From contig NZ_JAPPRC010000004.1 in NCBI RefSeq assembly GCF_026672425.1, forward strand, positions 366,501 to 430,500: DNA of 64,000 bases. The letters run 5' to 3'. A program made the translations under genes and the position numbers. The notes below the pieces were generated by a model that saw only the letters and a program-made list of their open reading frames with translations, was not told the origin of the DNA and searched no databases. Positions 19,274 to 27,855 of the stretch are shown one piece after another; the stretch's first letter is position 1, and each line of letters begins with the position of its first letter. Source of the DNA: Pannonibacter sp. SL95. GTDB taxonomy: Bacteria; Pseudomonadota; Alphaproteobacteria; Rhizobiales; Stappiaceae.

Positions 19274-19867
19274 CTAGCTGTCCTTCAGCTTGCGCAGCCG
19301 CACATACAATGCACCCGAGCCCCCATGGGTCAGATGCGCCTCCTCGAACCCCAGAACGATGGTTCGCAGGTCTGCCATCGCCAGCCACTGCGGCACGACA
19401 CGGCGCAGGATGCCGCGTTCGTCCATGTAGGCCGCCATGGCGCCGGAACCGCCCTTGCCGGTGATCACAAGCACGAATGTATGGCCTTGCTGCTGGGCCA
19501 GACGCAAGAACCCGCGCAGCCGGTCATGCGCCTGATGTTGCGTCAGGCCATGCAGGTCAATGCGCGAGTCGATGCGGCGCTGGCCACGCACCACCTTCTG
19601 CCGCACCCGGCGCTCGATCGGCGCAAGCGGCGGCGGTCCTTTCGGCTGCGGTGCCGGGCGCATCGCCGTTTCTGTGGCCGGGGGGGATGTGGCAGCGCTT
19701 GTTGCACTTGTCTCGTCAGCGGCGGGCTGCGGCTGCGGTGGCGGTGGCATGTCGGGCGGCGGCCAAGCTGTCGACTTCAGCGGCGTCGCTGTCGAGGCAA
19801 CCTTGCTCCACAGCTCGCGCTCTTCGCCCGACAGGTTGCGTGGCCCCCTGCGCCGTCCGCCGCTCAA
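19274..19867 (-). CDS. Smr domain protein (MutS2-type endonuclease domain)
   Basis: The Smr domain occupies the C-terminal half, with RIDLHGLTQHQAHDRL carrying the LDxHG-type motif and VLVITGKGGSG carrying the TGxG motif. Such domains nick nucleic acids. The N-terminal half has SGEERELWSKVASTATPLKS and then a proline-, alanine- and threonine-rich linker. A TTG at 19867 is preferred as start because it overlaps the mltA stop as TTGA; an ATG 13 codons upstream would overlap mltA more deeply. The mltA-smr order is usual in Alphaproteobacteria. Confidence 0.87.
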   Translation of the reverse strand: MSGGRRRGPRNLSGEERELWSKVASTATPLKSTAWPPPDMPPPPQPQPAADETSATSAATSPPATETAMRPAPQPKGPPPLAPIERRVRQKVVRGQRRIDSRIDLHGLTQHQAHDRLRGFLRLAQQQGHTFVLVITGKGGSGAMAAYMDERGILRRVVPQWLAMADLRTIVLGFEEAHLTHGGSGALYVRLRKLKDS

Positions 19868-21084
19868 GAGCGCGGCTCCAGCAGGTGAACCAGCCGGCGC
19901 GGCCACAGCAGCACCATGGTCGCCGGATGCCGGACGGCCCCGGCAATTGCCCCGGCTTCAGCACCGGACCCGATGAACAGATCGCCGCGCGCTGGGCCCT
20001 TGATGGCCGAGCCGGTGTCGTCGGCAATCATCAGCCGCTGCCAGCGCGGATCGGCAAGTCCGGATCCGCCGAGATCAGCATCAACAAAGACCGGCATGCC
20101 ATAGGTGTGCAAAGTCCGGTCCATGGCGATGCTGCGACCGGCAATCAGCGGGACGCCGGCAGCACCAATCGGGCCTTCGGCAGGATCAATGTCGTCGATC
20201 GCGCGGAAGAAGATGAAAGAGCGGTTATGCGCGAAGAGCCAGTCCATCCGGTCGGGATTGCGCGCCAGCCAGGCTCTCAGGCCGGTCATGGTGAAGTCTT
20301 CCGGCGTGCCCTCGCCCGCCTGCACCAGCACCCGGCCGATTGCCGTGTAGGGATGCCCGGTCTTGCCGGCATATCCCACGCGCATCACCGAACCGTCTTC
20401 AAGCCGTACGCGGGCCGAGCCCTGCACATGCACGAAAAACGCATCAACCGGACTTTTCAGCCAGATCAGCTCCAGCCCCTTGCCCTTCAACGCGCCTTCC
20501 ATGATGGCCGGCCGGTCCGGCATCGCTTCCATCTTGCCGCCCCGCATCACCCCATGGGTGACCCCCTCCGGCCATCCCTTCGGCCGGTTGCGGTCGTTGA
20601 CGAGCGTCAGCCCTTCGGGGGCAGCATAAAGCGGCGTTGCATAGGTGGCCGACGGGCGGCGCGACCCCTCGACTTCGGGCTCATAGTAGCCGGTGACAAA
20701 ACCCGGCGCGTCGAACCGGGCCGGAACAAACGCTTCCTCAAAGAACGCACGCGCCGTCTTTGCTGATGCTGTTTCCGGTGCCCGGTCACAGATCCGCTTT
20801 AGTTCGGCCAGCAGCATTTTCTGCGGCTCGGCCGTCGCCGGCGCGCCCGGCTGGGCGTCATCGCGGATGTCGCAGAGGCGTCGGAAGGCAGTGAGGGCCG
20901 CCGCATGGTCGTCCTGGTCCCAGCCGGGCATGTCAGCGAAGGAACCGGCAGCAAGGCGTGATGTCAGATCATCGGACACGGACGCTGCTTTCCCCGGTTT
21001 TGCAAATGCGCCGCCCGGAGCAGGGCTCAGGGCGGCGGTCAGGATCATGAACAACGCGCCGAAGCGCGAAACGAGAGGCGTCAT
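19864..21084 (-). CDS. mltA: Membrane-bound lytic murein transglycosylase A
   Basis: MltA cleaves the glycan strand of peptidoglycan and forms 1,6-anhydromuropeptides. The 406 residues start with a hydrophobic export signal (about 8-29). The MltA domain has GFVTGYYEPEVEGSR near 160-175 and the region around VRLEDGSVMRVGYAGKTGHP. The C-terminal 3D domain has three aspartates, with MFVDADLGGSG-like and RLMIADDTGSAIKGPARGD. No lipobox cysteine is evident. It overlaps the Tim44-like gene upstream by four bases and smr downstream by four bases. Confidence 0.94.
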   Translation of the reverse strand: MTPLVSRFGALFMILTAALSPAPGGAFAKPGKAASVSDDLTSRLAAGSFADMPGWDQDDHAAALTAFRRLCDIRDDAQPGAPATAEPQKMLLAELKRICDRAPETASAKTARAFFEEAFVPARFDAPGFVTGYYEPEVEGSRRPSATYATPLYAAPEGLTLVNDRNRPKGWPEGVTHGVMRGGKMEAMPDRPAIMEGALKGKGLELIWLKSPVDAFFVHVQGSARVRLEDGSVMRVGYAGKTGHPYTAIGRVLVQAGEGTPEDFTMTGLRAWLARNPDRMDWLFAHNRSFIFFRAIDDIDPAEGPIGAAGVPLIAGRSIAMDRTLHTYGMPVFVDADLGGSGLADPRWQRLMIADDTGSAIKGPARGDLFIGSGAEAGAIAGAVRHPATMVLLWPRRLVHLLEPRS

Positions 21085-21806
21085 TCCGCCGATTCGGTCG
21101 CGACCAGCTTCCAGTTCGGGTCCCGGGTGCCCGTATCACGGGCAAAGGTCCAGATGTCGACGACTTCGCTGACCTTGGTCGGGTCGCCATCGATGACGTG
21201 CCCGTCGCGGTCGCGGGTGGCGGAAATCAGTTCGCTCTGCAGCCGCACCGTGACCTGAGCGGTCGAGCCCTTCAGCGCCGCTTCCACGATCTCGGCCTTG
21301 TTGATGCCGACGAACGTGGACTCGACCACCTCGCCGCGCGTCTCGCGGTCGTTGATCGCAGTCACGAAGCCTTCGAACACGTCCTTCGACAGGAGCTGCT
21401 TCAGCGTCTTGCGGTCGCCTTCGGCAAAGGCAGTGACGATCATCTCGTAGGCTGCCTTGGCACCCTGCAGGAACTGTTCCGGCTCGAAGGTCCGGTCCAC
21501 CGACAGGATCTGGCGCAGCGCAGCGTTGAGGGCGGTGCCGGAGGGGGCGACCTTGTCGAGGACGACATCGCCGGCAACCGGCTCTTCCGGCGCAGGACCT
21601 GTCTGAGCGCCTGGCAATGGGATGACATTGTCGCGCGAAGGCTTGGAATTGTCGCGGTCTTCCCGGTCCTGGGAAGGCTTGGAATAGGGGTCAAACGGCG
21701 GCCGCTCGCTGCCCGTCCGCTTGCCCAGAACCGAGCGCAACTTGAAGAACACGAAGACAGCCAGTGCCAGGAGGATGATGTTGTAGATGTCCAGAACGTC
21801 GCTCAT
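21081..21806 (-). CDS. Tim44-like membrane-anchored protein (TimA)
   Basis: The ATG at 21806 gives 241 residues starting MSDVLDIYNIILLALAVFVF, a single N-terminal membrane anchor. An acidic and proline-rich linker follows, then the Tim44-like domain from about residue 100, with AYEMIVTAFAEGDRKTLKQL and VFEGFVTAINDRE. In mitochondria Tim44 docks Hsp70 to the import channel. Alphaproteobacterial homologues are peripheral membrane proteins of unsettled function. It overlaps mltA by four bases and is divergent from fxsA. Confidence 0.9.
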   Translation of the reverse strand: MSDVLDIYNIILLALAVFVFFKLRSVLGKRTGSERPPFDPYSKPSQDREDRDNSKPSRDNVIPLPGAQTGPAPEEPVAGDVVLDKVAPSGTALNAALRQILSVDRTFEPEQFLQGAKAAYEMIVTAFAEGDRKTLKQLLSKDVFEGFVTAINDRETRGEVVESTFVGINKAEIVEAALKGSTAQVTVRLQSELISATRDRDGHVIDGDPTKVSEVVDIWTFARDTGTRDPNWKLVATESAE

Positions 21807-22021
21807 GGGTGCTACCGGCTTGTGATCCCTGACCTGATGTCCGGATGCCGTCGGCGCACCCCGGATCCACCGGTCAGGTTCCTTTGAATGTAGGGGTTCT
21901 TGAACCAGCATCCAGTGCCAAGAGCAAGGCGATTGTTGGACGCCCCCGGCTGGATACTCGCAATCCCGTTCAAGGCACCTTATCTTGGGCGGGTTAGCCA
22001 ACAGTCAACGTCAGGTATTTC

Positions 22022-22534
22022 GTGGCCTTTCTGGTTCTTGCCGGTCTCATCCTTCTCCCGCTGGCGGAGATTTCCGTCTTCATCATGGTCGGTGAGGAGA
22101 TCGGAATCCTGCCGACTGTCCTCCTGACAGTCGCCACCGCCGTCGCCGGAACGGCCATGCTGCGGCACCAGGGCCTGTCGCTTGTCCGCAAGATGCAGGG
22201 CGAGCTGGACGCTGGCCGGGTGCCGGGCGAGGAAATGATGCATGGTGTGCTGATGGTCACCGCCAGCATCCTTCTGCTTCTGCCGGGGTTCATCACGGAT
22301 ACGCTCGGCCTGCTGCTGTTCATTCCGCCGCTGCGCAGCCTTCTGGTCCGGCGCATGGCCAGCCGCGCAACGATCATCGCTGCCAAGCGCTCCGGAACCC
22401 GTGGTCCGACAGTCGTTGACCTGGACGCACAGGACTGGCACCGGGAAGACGCAACCCCTTCAGAAGACAGCACTTCTTCAAACCGTCCCGCGCTGGGCAG
22501 CCCTTGGCAGAAGCCGGACGACCGGAACAACTGA
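22022..22534 (+). CDS. fxsA: FxsA-family membrane protein
   Basis: The 170-residue protein begins at GTG with AFLVLAGLILLPLAEISVFI. It has three or four hydrophobic segments, including VLLTVATAVAGTAMLR and LLLPGFITDTLGLLLFIPPLR, the FxsA signature. It ends in a hydrophilic tail with many aspartates and serines. FxsA in Escherichia alleviates phage T7 exclusion by the F plasmid; its normal job is unknown. fxsA next to a Tim44-like gene is a conserved alphaproteobacterial arrangement. secB, often in between, is displaced to 44.8 kb here. Confidence 0.92.
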   Translation: MAFLVLAGLILLPLAEISVFIMVGEEIGILPTVLLTVATAVAGTAMLRHQGLSLVRKMQGELDAGRVPGEEMMHGVLMVTASILLLLPGFITDTLGLLLFIPPLRSLLVRRMASRATIIAAKRSGTRGPTVVDLDAQDWHREDATPSEDSTSSNRPALGSPWQKPDDRNN

Positions 22535-22558
22535 CGACCGGAAGCCGCGGCTCGGCCT

Positions 22559-22572
22559 TCACAAGCTTGTGA
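22559..22572. promoter_or_regulatory. Perfect 14-bp palindrome upstream of the acyltransferase gene
   Basis: TCACAAGCTTGTGA is perfectly self-complementary and lies between fxsA and the acyltransferase, about 79 bases before that ATG. It could be an operator. No regulator gene adjoins it. Confidence 0.4.
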
Positions 22573-22650
22573 CCGCAACCTCGTCAGATGTGACAGTTTG
22601 CGCTGCAACGTTAACCGACAGCGGCCAGCAATTCGCGCTATGGTTGGACC

Positions 22651-23715
22651 ATGACAACCGACACGCCCTCCGACATGCGCTCAGCCCGACCGCCCCGCAT
22701 CGACTGGATCGATCACGCGCGCGGGATCTGCATCGTGCTGGTTGTCATGATGCACAGTGTTCTGGGGATGGAATTTGCCGCCGGTGAAGCCGGCTGGATG
22801 CATCCGGTTGTCCTGTTTGCAACCCCGTTCCGGATGCCGGACTTTTTCCTGATCTCCGGCCTGTTTGTCGCCAATGTCCTCGACAGGGACTGGCGGCTCT
22901 ATCTGGACCGCAAGGTCGTGCATTTCCTGTATTTCTACATCCTGTGGCTGACCATCCAGTTCGCGGTCAAGGCGCCCGGCATGATTGCGTCAGAGGGTGT
23001 CGGGGCAACAGTGGGTGAGTATTTTTTCGCCTTCGTGCAACCGTTTGGCACGTTGTGGTTCGTCTACCTTCTGGCAATCTTCTTTGTCGTCACGAAAATT
23101 CTGCATGACCTCAAGATTCCCTGGCAGTTGACACTGGGCGTTGCAGCCTTGCTGCAAATAACTTCCATCGAAACCGGCGTCTACATCGTCGACTATTTCG
23201 CCGAGCGCTATGTCTTCTTCTTCGCAGGCTACATTTTTGCGCCGCGCCTGTTTTCCCTCGCCGCCTTTGCGACGGAAAGACGAGCGGCCGCCTTGTCTGC
23301 AATCGTCATCTGGGCTTGCCTGAACGCGGCATCGGTTGCGACCGGCATCTATCAGCTTCCTGGCCTGTCACTGGCCCTGGGTGCTGCAGGCGGTGTCGCT
23401 GTGGTGCTCATCTCCAGTCTTCTTGCCTCGTCAGGCCGGCTTGCCGGGCTGCGCTGGATGGGCGCGCATTCCATCGTCATCTATCTCGCTTTCTTCTTTC
23501 CGATGGCGGTGGCGCGGATTCTGCTGCCCAAGCTGGGACTGTTCGATACCGGTACACTGTCCTTGCTGGTTACGATTGCCGCCGTGACCGGACCGCTCAT
23601 CCTCTATTTCGCCGTCAAGCGCACAGGTTACGGCTGGTTCCTGTTCAGGCGCCTTGCCTGGGCGCATGTCACACGGCAAGTCGCACACAAAGAAGCAGGC
23701 GCGGCGGCGGAATGA
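22651..23715 (+). CDS. Acyltransferase family 3 membrane protein
   Basis: The 354-residue protein has about ten hydrophobic segments and the acyltransferase-3 N-terminus RIDWIDHARGICIVLVVMMH, where the histidine in the first helix is the family's conserved residue. FRMPDFFLISGLFVANV, from the second helix, matches the FFxxSGFF pattern. Relatives O-acetylate or succinylate sugars of envelope polymers; the substrate here is unknown. No polysaccharide genes are adjacent. Its stop overlaps a possible in-frame ATG of polA. Confidence 0.87.
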   Translation: MTTDTPSDMRSARPPRIDWIDHARGICIVLVVMMHSVLGMEFAAGEAGWMHPVVLFATPFRMPDFFLISGLFVANVLDRDWRLYLDRKVVHFLYFYILWLTIQFAVKAPGMIASEGVGATVGEYFFAFVQPFGTLWFVYLLAIFFVVTKILHDLKIPWQLTLGVAALLQITSIETGVYIVDYFAERYVFFFAGYIFAPRLFSLAAFATERRAAALSAIVIWACLNAASVATGIYQLPGLSLALGAAGGVAVVLISSLLASSGRLAGLRWMGAHSIVIYLAFFFPMAVARILLPKLGLFDTGTLSLLVTIAAVTGPLILYFAVKRTGYGWFLFRRLAWAHVTRQVAHKEAGAAAE

Positions 23716-23789
23716 TCAGCCCCCTGGGCAATGCTGCGGACGCACATTCGCCCTTTCATCCTCCGGGCCAAGCGGGCATGATCCGCGCC

Positions 23790-26780
23790 ATGTCGAACGA
23801 TGCTTCCTCCCCCGCGCTCACCGCTGACGACCACCTCATTCTGGTCGACGGTTCCACCTTCATTTTCCGCGCCTATCACGCGCTGCCACCCCTGACTCGC
23901 AAGTCGGACGGGCTGCCGGTCGGCGCGGTCTCCGGCTTCTGCAACATGCTGTGGAAGCTCTTGACCGAAGGTCTGACGCCGGAGAAGGGCGATGAGCCGA
24001 CCCATTTTGCCGTCATTTTTGACCACTCCTCGAAGACCTTTCGCAGCGAGATCTATCCGGCCTACAAGGCCCAGCGCCCCGAACCGCCGGAAGATCTGAT
24101 CCCGCAGTTCGGCCTGATCCGCACGGCCACCCGTGCCTTCAATGTGCCCTCGATCGAGCAGGAAGGCTTTGAAGCTGACGACCTGATCGCCACCTATGCC
24201 CGCCAGGCGGCGGAGATGGGCGCGCGTGTCACCATCGTGTCCGGCGACAAGGATCTGATGCAGCTGATCGGTCCCCGCGTCGGCATGATCGACACGATGA
24301 AGAACAAGGTCATCGGCGAACCGGAGGTGTTCGAGAAATTCGGCGTCGGTCCGGACAAGGTCATCGAGGTCCAGTCGCTGGCTGGCGACAGTGTCGACAA
24401 TGTGCCGGGTGTTCCCGGCATTGGGCTCAAGACGGCAGCGCAGCTCATTCTGGAGTTCGGCGATCTGGAAACGCTGCTTGCCAACGCGCACACCATCAAG
24501 CAGACCAAACGCCGTGAAAATCTGATCGAATTTGCCGAACAGGCCCGCATTTCCAAGCAGCTGGTGACGCTGAAGACCGATGTCCCGGTCCTCATTCCCG
24601 TAACGGATCTGGCCGTGGAGCCGGTGAACGGGCCCCAGGCTGTCGGGTTCCTCAAGGCGATGCAGTTCACCACCCTCACCCGCCGCGTCGCCGATGCGAC
24701 AGGGGCCGAGGTTGCCAATATCGAACCGTCCGAGTTCGAGATTGCCGGCTGGCACACACCTGATGCGAAGGGCCGCCAGATGGAGCGCGGCGACGCCCCA
24801 GCATCCGTCGATCTCCCGGACGCCTCGGCAAGCCCTCGTTCCGCGGCTGTCTCGGCCGACGTTCCTGCCGGACTGATGACGGCCCGCGCGCTCGTGGATG
24901 CGCGGCAGCAAGAAGCCCGCAGCCTCAAGATCGACCACGCGGCCTATGAGACCGTCCGCGATCTCGACCGGCTGAAGGCTTGGGTCGCCGAGGCGACCGA
25001 AGCTGGTCTCGTTGCCTTCGACACGGAAACCACCTCGCTGGACGCGATGCAGGCGAGCCTCGTCGGCGTGTCGCTGGCGACAGGGCCTGGCCGTGCCTGC
25101 TACGTGCCGCTTGGCCATGTCGACGGCGAAGGTGATCTACTTGGCGGCGGCGGTCTGGTTCCCGGTCAGATCCCGATGCGCGAGGCGCTGGATGTGCTCA
25201 AGCCGCTGCTGGAGGACGCCGGCGTCCTCAAGATCGGCCAGAACCTCAAGTATGACTATCTCCTGATGCTGCGCTACGGCGTTGCCATCGGCCCGCTCGA
25301 CGACACCATGCTTCTGTCCTACGCGCTGGACGCGGGCAAGGGCGGCAACGGCATGGACGAGCTGTCGGAGCGCTGGCTCGGGCACACGCCGATTTCCTTC
25401 AAGGACGTGGCCGGCTCGGGCAAGTCGATGATCACCTTCGACAAGGTGGCGATCGACAAGGCGACAGCCTATGCCGCCGAAGATGCGGACGTGACCCTGC
25501 GGCTCTGGCGCGTGCTGAAGCCGCGTCTGGCCGCCGAGGCCATGGCCACGGTCTACGAGACGCTGGAGCGGCCGATGGTGCCGGTGCTGGCCCGCATGGA
25601 GCGGCGCGGCATTTCCATCGACCGGCAGATGCTGTCGCGCCTGTCCGGTGAATTCGCGCAAGGCATGGCGGCCGTCGAGTCTGAGATCTACGCGCTGGCC
25701 GGCGAGACGTTCAACATTGGCTCGCCGAAGCAGTTGGGCGACATTCTGTTTGGGCGGATGGGCCTACCCGGTGGCAAGAAGACCAAGACGGGCGCCTGGT
25801 CCACCTCGGTCTCCGTGCTCGACGATCTGGCAGCTGAAGGACACGAACTGCCGGTCAAGATCGTCGAGTGGCGTCAGCTGGCCAAACTGAAGTCCACCTA
25901 TACCGATGCGCTGCCCGGTTACATCAATCCCGAAACCCGGCGCGTCCACACATCCTACTCATTGGCCTCGACGACGACCGGCCGCCTGTCCTCGTCGGAG
26001 CCGAACCTGCAGAACATTCCGGTCCGCACTGAAGCTGGTCGCAAGATCCGCAAGGCGTTCGTGGCAGACAAGGGCCGCAAGCTGATCTCGGCCGACTACA
26101 GCCAGATCGAGCTGCGCGTGCTGGCCCATATCGCTGATATCCCGCAGCTGAAGAAGGCGTTTGCGGATGGTCTCGACATCCACGCCATGACGGCGAGCGA
26201 GATGTTCGGCGTGCCGGTGAAGGACATGGATCCGATGGTCCGCCGCCGCGCCAAGGCGATCAACTTTGGCATCATCTATGGCATCTCGGCCTTTGGCCTT
26301 GCTGCCCAGCTCGGCATCTCGCGTGGGGAGGCGAGCGATTACATCAAGATGTATTTCCAGCGCTTCCCCGGCATCCGCGACTACATGGAAGCGGTGAAGC
26401 GGGAGGTGCATGACAAGGGCTATGTCACCACCATCTTCGGCCGCAAGGCGCACTATCCGGACGTAAACACGTCCAATCCGTCCATGCGTGCCTTCTTCGA
26501 GCGGGCGGCGATCAACGCGCCGATCCAGGGATCGGCCGCCGACATCCTGCGCCGGGCGATGGTGCGGATGGAGGGCGCGCTCGCCGCTGCCAACTCATCT
26601 GCCGACATGCTGCTGCAGGTTCACGATGAACTTATCTTCGAGGTGGATGAGGCCGGCGTCGATCAGGCCATTCCTGTCATCCGCCATGTGATGGAGACAG
26701 CCTGCGAACCATCCCTTCGCCTGACGGTGCCGCTGCAGGTCGACGCCCGCGCTGCCGATACCTGGGATGAAGCGCATTGA
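23790..26780 (+). CDS. polA: DNA polymerase I
   Basis: PolA fills gaps in repair and removes Okazaki primers. The ATG at 23790 gives 996 residues. The 5'-3' exonuclease domain starts ILVDGSTFIFRAYHALPP and contains VSGDKDLMQLI and the H3TH VPGVPGIGLKTAAQLI. The proofreading domain is intact, with AFDTETTSLDAM, KIGQNLKYDYL and YAAEDADVTLRL. The polymerase domain has SADYSQIELRVLAHIADI, RRRAKAINFGIIYG and LLQVHDELIFEV. An ATG at 23712, overlapping the acyltransferase stop, would add 26 residues without homology. Convergent with the AraC-MGMT gene. Confidence 0.97.
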   Translation: MSNDASSPALTADDHLILVDGSTFIFRAYHALPPLTRKSDGLPVGAVSGFCNMLWKLLTEGLTPEKGDEPTHFAVIFDHSSKTFRSEIYPAYKAQRPEPPEDLIPQFGLIRTATRAFNVPSIEQEGFEADDLIATYARQAAEMGARVTIVSGDKDLMQLIGPRVGMIDTMKNKVIGEPEVFEKFGVGPDKVIEVQSLAGDSVDNVPGVPGIGLKTAAQLILEFGDLETLLANAHTIKQTKRRENLIEFAEQARISKQLVTLKTDVPVLIPVTDLAVEPVNGPQAVGFLKAMQFTTLTRRVADATGAEVANIEPSEFEIAGWHTPDAKGRQMERGDAPASVDLPDASASPRSAAVSADVPAGLMTARALVDARQQEARSLKIDHAAYETVRDLDRLKAWVAEATEAGLVAFDTETTSLDAMQASLVGVSLATGPGRACYVPLGHVDGEGDLLGGGGLVPGQIPMREALDVLKPLLEDAGVLKIGQNLKYDYLLMLRYGVAIGPLDDTMLLSYALDAGKGGNGMDELSERWLGHTPISFKDVAGSGKSMITFDKVAIDKATAYAAEDADVTLRLWRVLKPRLAAEAMATVYETLERPMVPVLARMERRGISIDRQMLSRLSGEFAQGMAAVESEIYALAGETFNIGSPKQLGDILFGRMGLPGGKKTKTGAWSTSVSVLDDLAAEGHELPVKIVEWRQLAKLKSTYTDALPGYINPETRRVHTSYSLASTTTGRLSSSEPNLQNIPVRTEAGRKIRKAFVADKGRKLISADYSQIELRVLAHIADIPQLKKAFADGLDIHAMTASEMFGVPVKDMDPMVRRRAKAINFGIIYGISAFGLAAQLGISRGEASDYIKMYFQRFPGIRDYMEAVKREVHDKGYVTTIFGRKAHYPDVNTSNPSMRAFFERAAINAPIQGSAADILRRAMVRMEGALAAANSSADMLLQVHDELIFEVDEAGVDQAIPVIRHVMETACEPSLRLTVPLQVDARAADTWDEAH

Positions 26781-26810
26781 ATTGCTCAGGGCCGGTATAG
26801 GGCCTGCGCT

Positions 26811-27770
26811 TCAGCCCATCTGCAGTACAGGCCCCGTCAGTCCGGCTTCCCAGCCGAGGATCGCCCGCTTGCGGGTCAGGCCCCAGTGGTAGCCGCAGAG
26901 GCCGCCGGTGCGGCCGAGCACCCGGTGGCAGGGCACGACGAAGGAGATCGGGTTGCGCCCGACCGCCGTGCCCACCGCCCGCGCCGCGCTGGGCTTGCCG
27001 AGGCTGCGGGCGATGTCGGAATAGGTGGTGGCCCGGCCCATCGGGATCTTCAGCAGCGTCTGCCACACCCGGATCTCGAAATCGGTGCCGATGAAGACGA
27101 CATTGAGCGGCGTGTCGGACGCCCAGGCCGAGGGATCAAACACCCGCACGGCATAGGGCAGCGTTGCCTCCTGGTCGGCGACGAAACTGGCGGCCGGCCA
27201 GCGGCTGCTCATGTCCTCGAATGCTGACGTTTCCTCTCCCGGATCGGCAAAGGCAAGGCCCGCGAGTCCCCGCTCGGTGATCATCAGCAGCACCTGGCCG
27301 AAGGGACAAGGGTGGAAGCCGTAGCGGATGGTGACGCCGGCGCCGCGGCCGCGGTAGTCGCCCGGTGTCATCGCCTCATGCGTCACGAACAGGTCGTGCA
27401 GCCGGGCGGGACCGGACAGGCCGACCTCGTAGGACGTGTCGAGGATGCTGGCCGCATCGCGCAACAGCGCGCGGGCGTGGTCGAGCGTGATCGCCTGGAC
27501 GAACTGCTTCGGTGTCAGCCCGGCCCAGCGAGAGAACACGCGCTGCAGCTGGATCGGCTGCAGGCCCACCTGCCGCGCCAGATCATCAAGCTGCGGCTGG
27601 TCGCGCCAGGTCTCGGTGATGCGCTCCAACGTCTCGCGCACGACCTGATAGTCGCGCGCTGCATCCTCGCCGGTGGCGATGGCAGGGATCAGCTCGGCGC
27701 TAACCGCATTGGCGCGGGCGGTCGCCAGATCGGTGGCGGCAAACAGGTCGGACTGGGAGGCATTGGCCAT
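26811..27770 (-). CDS. AraC-type regulator fused to O6-methylguanine-DNA methyltransferase (Ada-like)
   Basis: The ATG at 27770 gives 319 residues. The N-terminal half holds an AraC helix-turn-helix (LDDLARQVGLQPIQLQRVFS and TPKQFVQAITLDHAR). The C-terminal half is a methyltransferase domain with RAVGTAVGRNPISFVVPCHR, where the cysteine in PCHRV accepts the alkyl group. The domain closes with GLTRKRAILGWE. The N-terminal zinc domain of Escherichia Ada, which senses methylphosphotriesters, is missing. Regulation by methylation would therefore need another route. It is convergent with polA. Confidence 0.9.
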   Translation of the reverse strand: MANASQSDLFAATDLATARANAVSAELIPAIATGEDAARDYQVVRETLERITETWRDQPQLDDLARQVGLQPIQLQRVFSRWAGLTPKQFVQAITLDHARALLRDAASILDTSYEVGLSGPARLHDLFVTHEAMTPGDYRGRGAGVTIRYGFHPCPFGQVLLMITERGLAGLAFADPGEETSAFEDMSSRWPAASFVADQEATLPYAVRVFDPSAWASDTPLNVVFIGTDFEIRVWQTLLKIPMGRATTYSDIARSLGKPSAARAVGTAVGRNPISFVVPCHRVLGRTGGLCGYHWGLTRKRAILGWEAGLTGPVLQMG

Positions 27771-27855
27771 CTGGATCACTCGGCAAGGTCGGGCATTGAA
27801 TACTGCCTGACCTTACCCCGCCCTACCCCGGTTCAGCCACCCGATATGCGAGGGC

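Noticed and set aside
23712-23789. polA starting at the ATG overlapping the acyltransferase stop
   Set aside because: The 26 added residues look unlike polymerase I N-termini. The ATG at 23790 leads directly into the conserved exonuclease domain.
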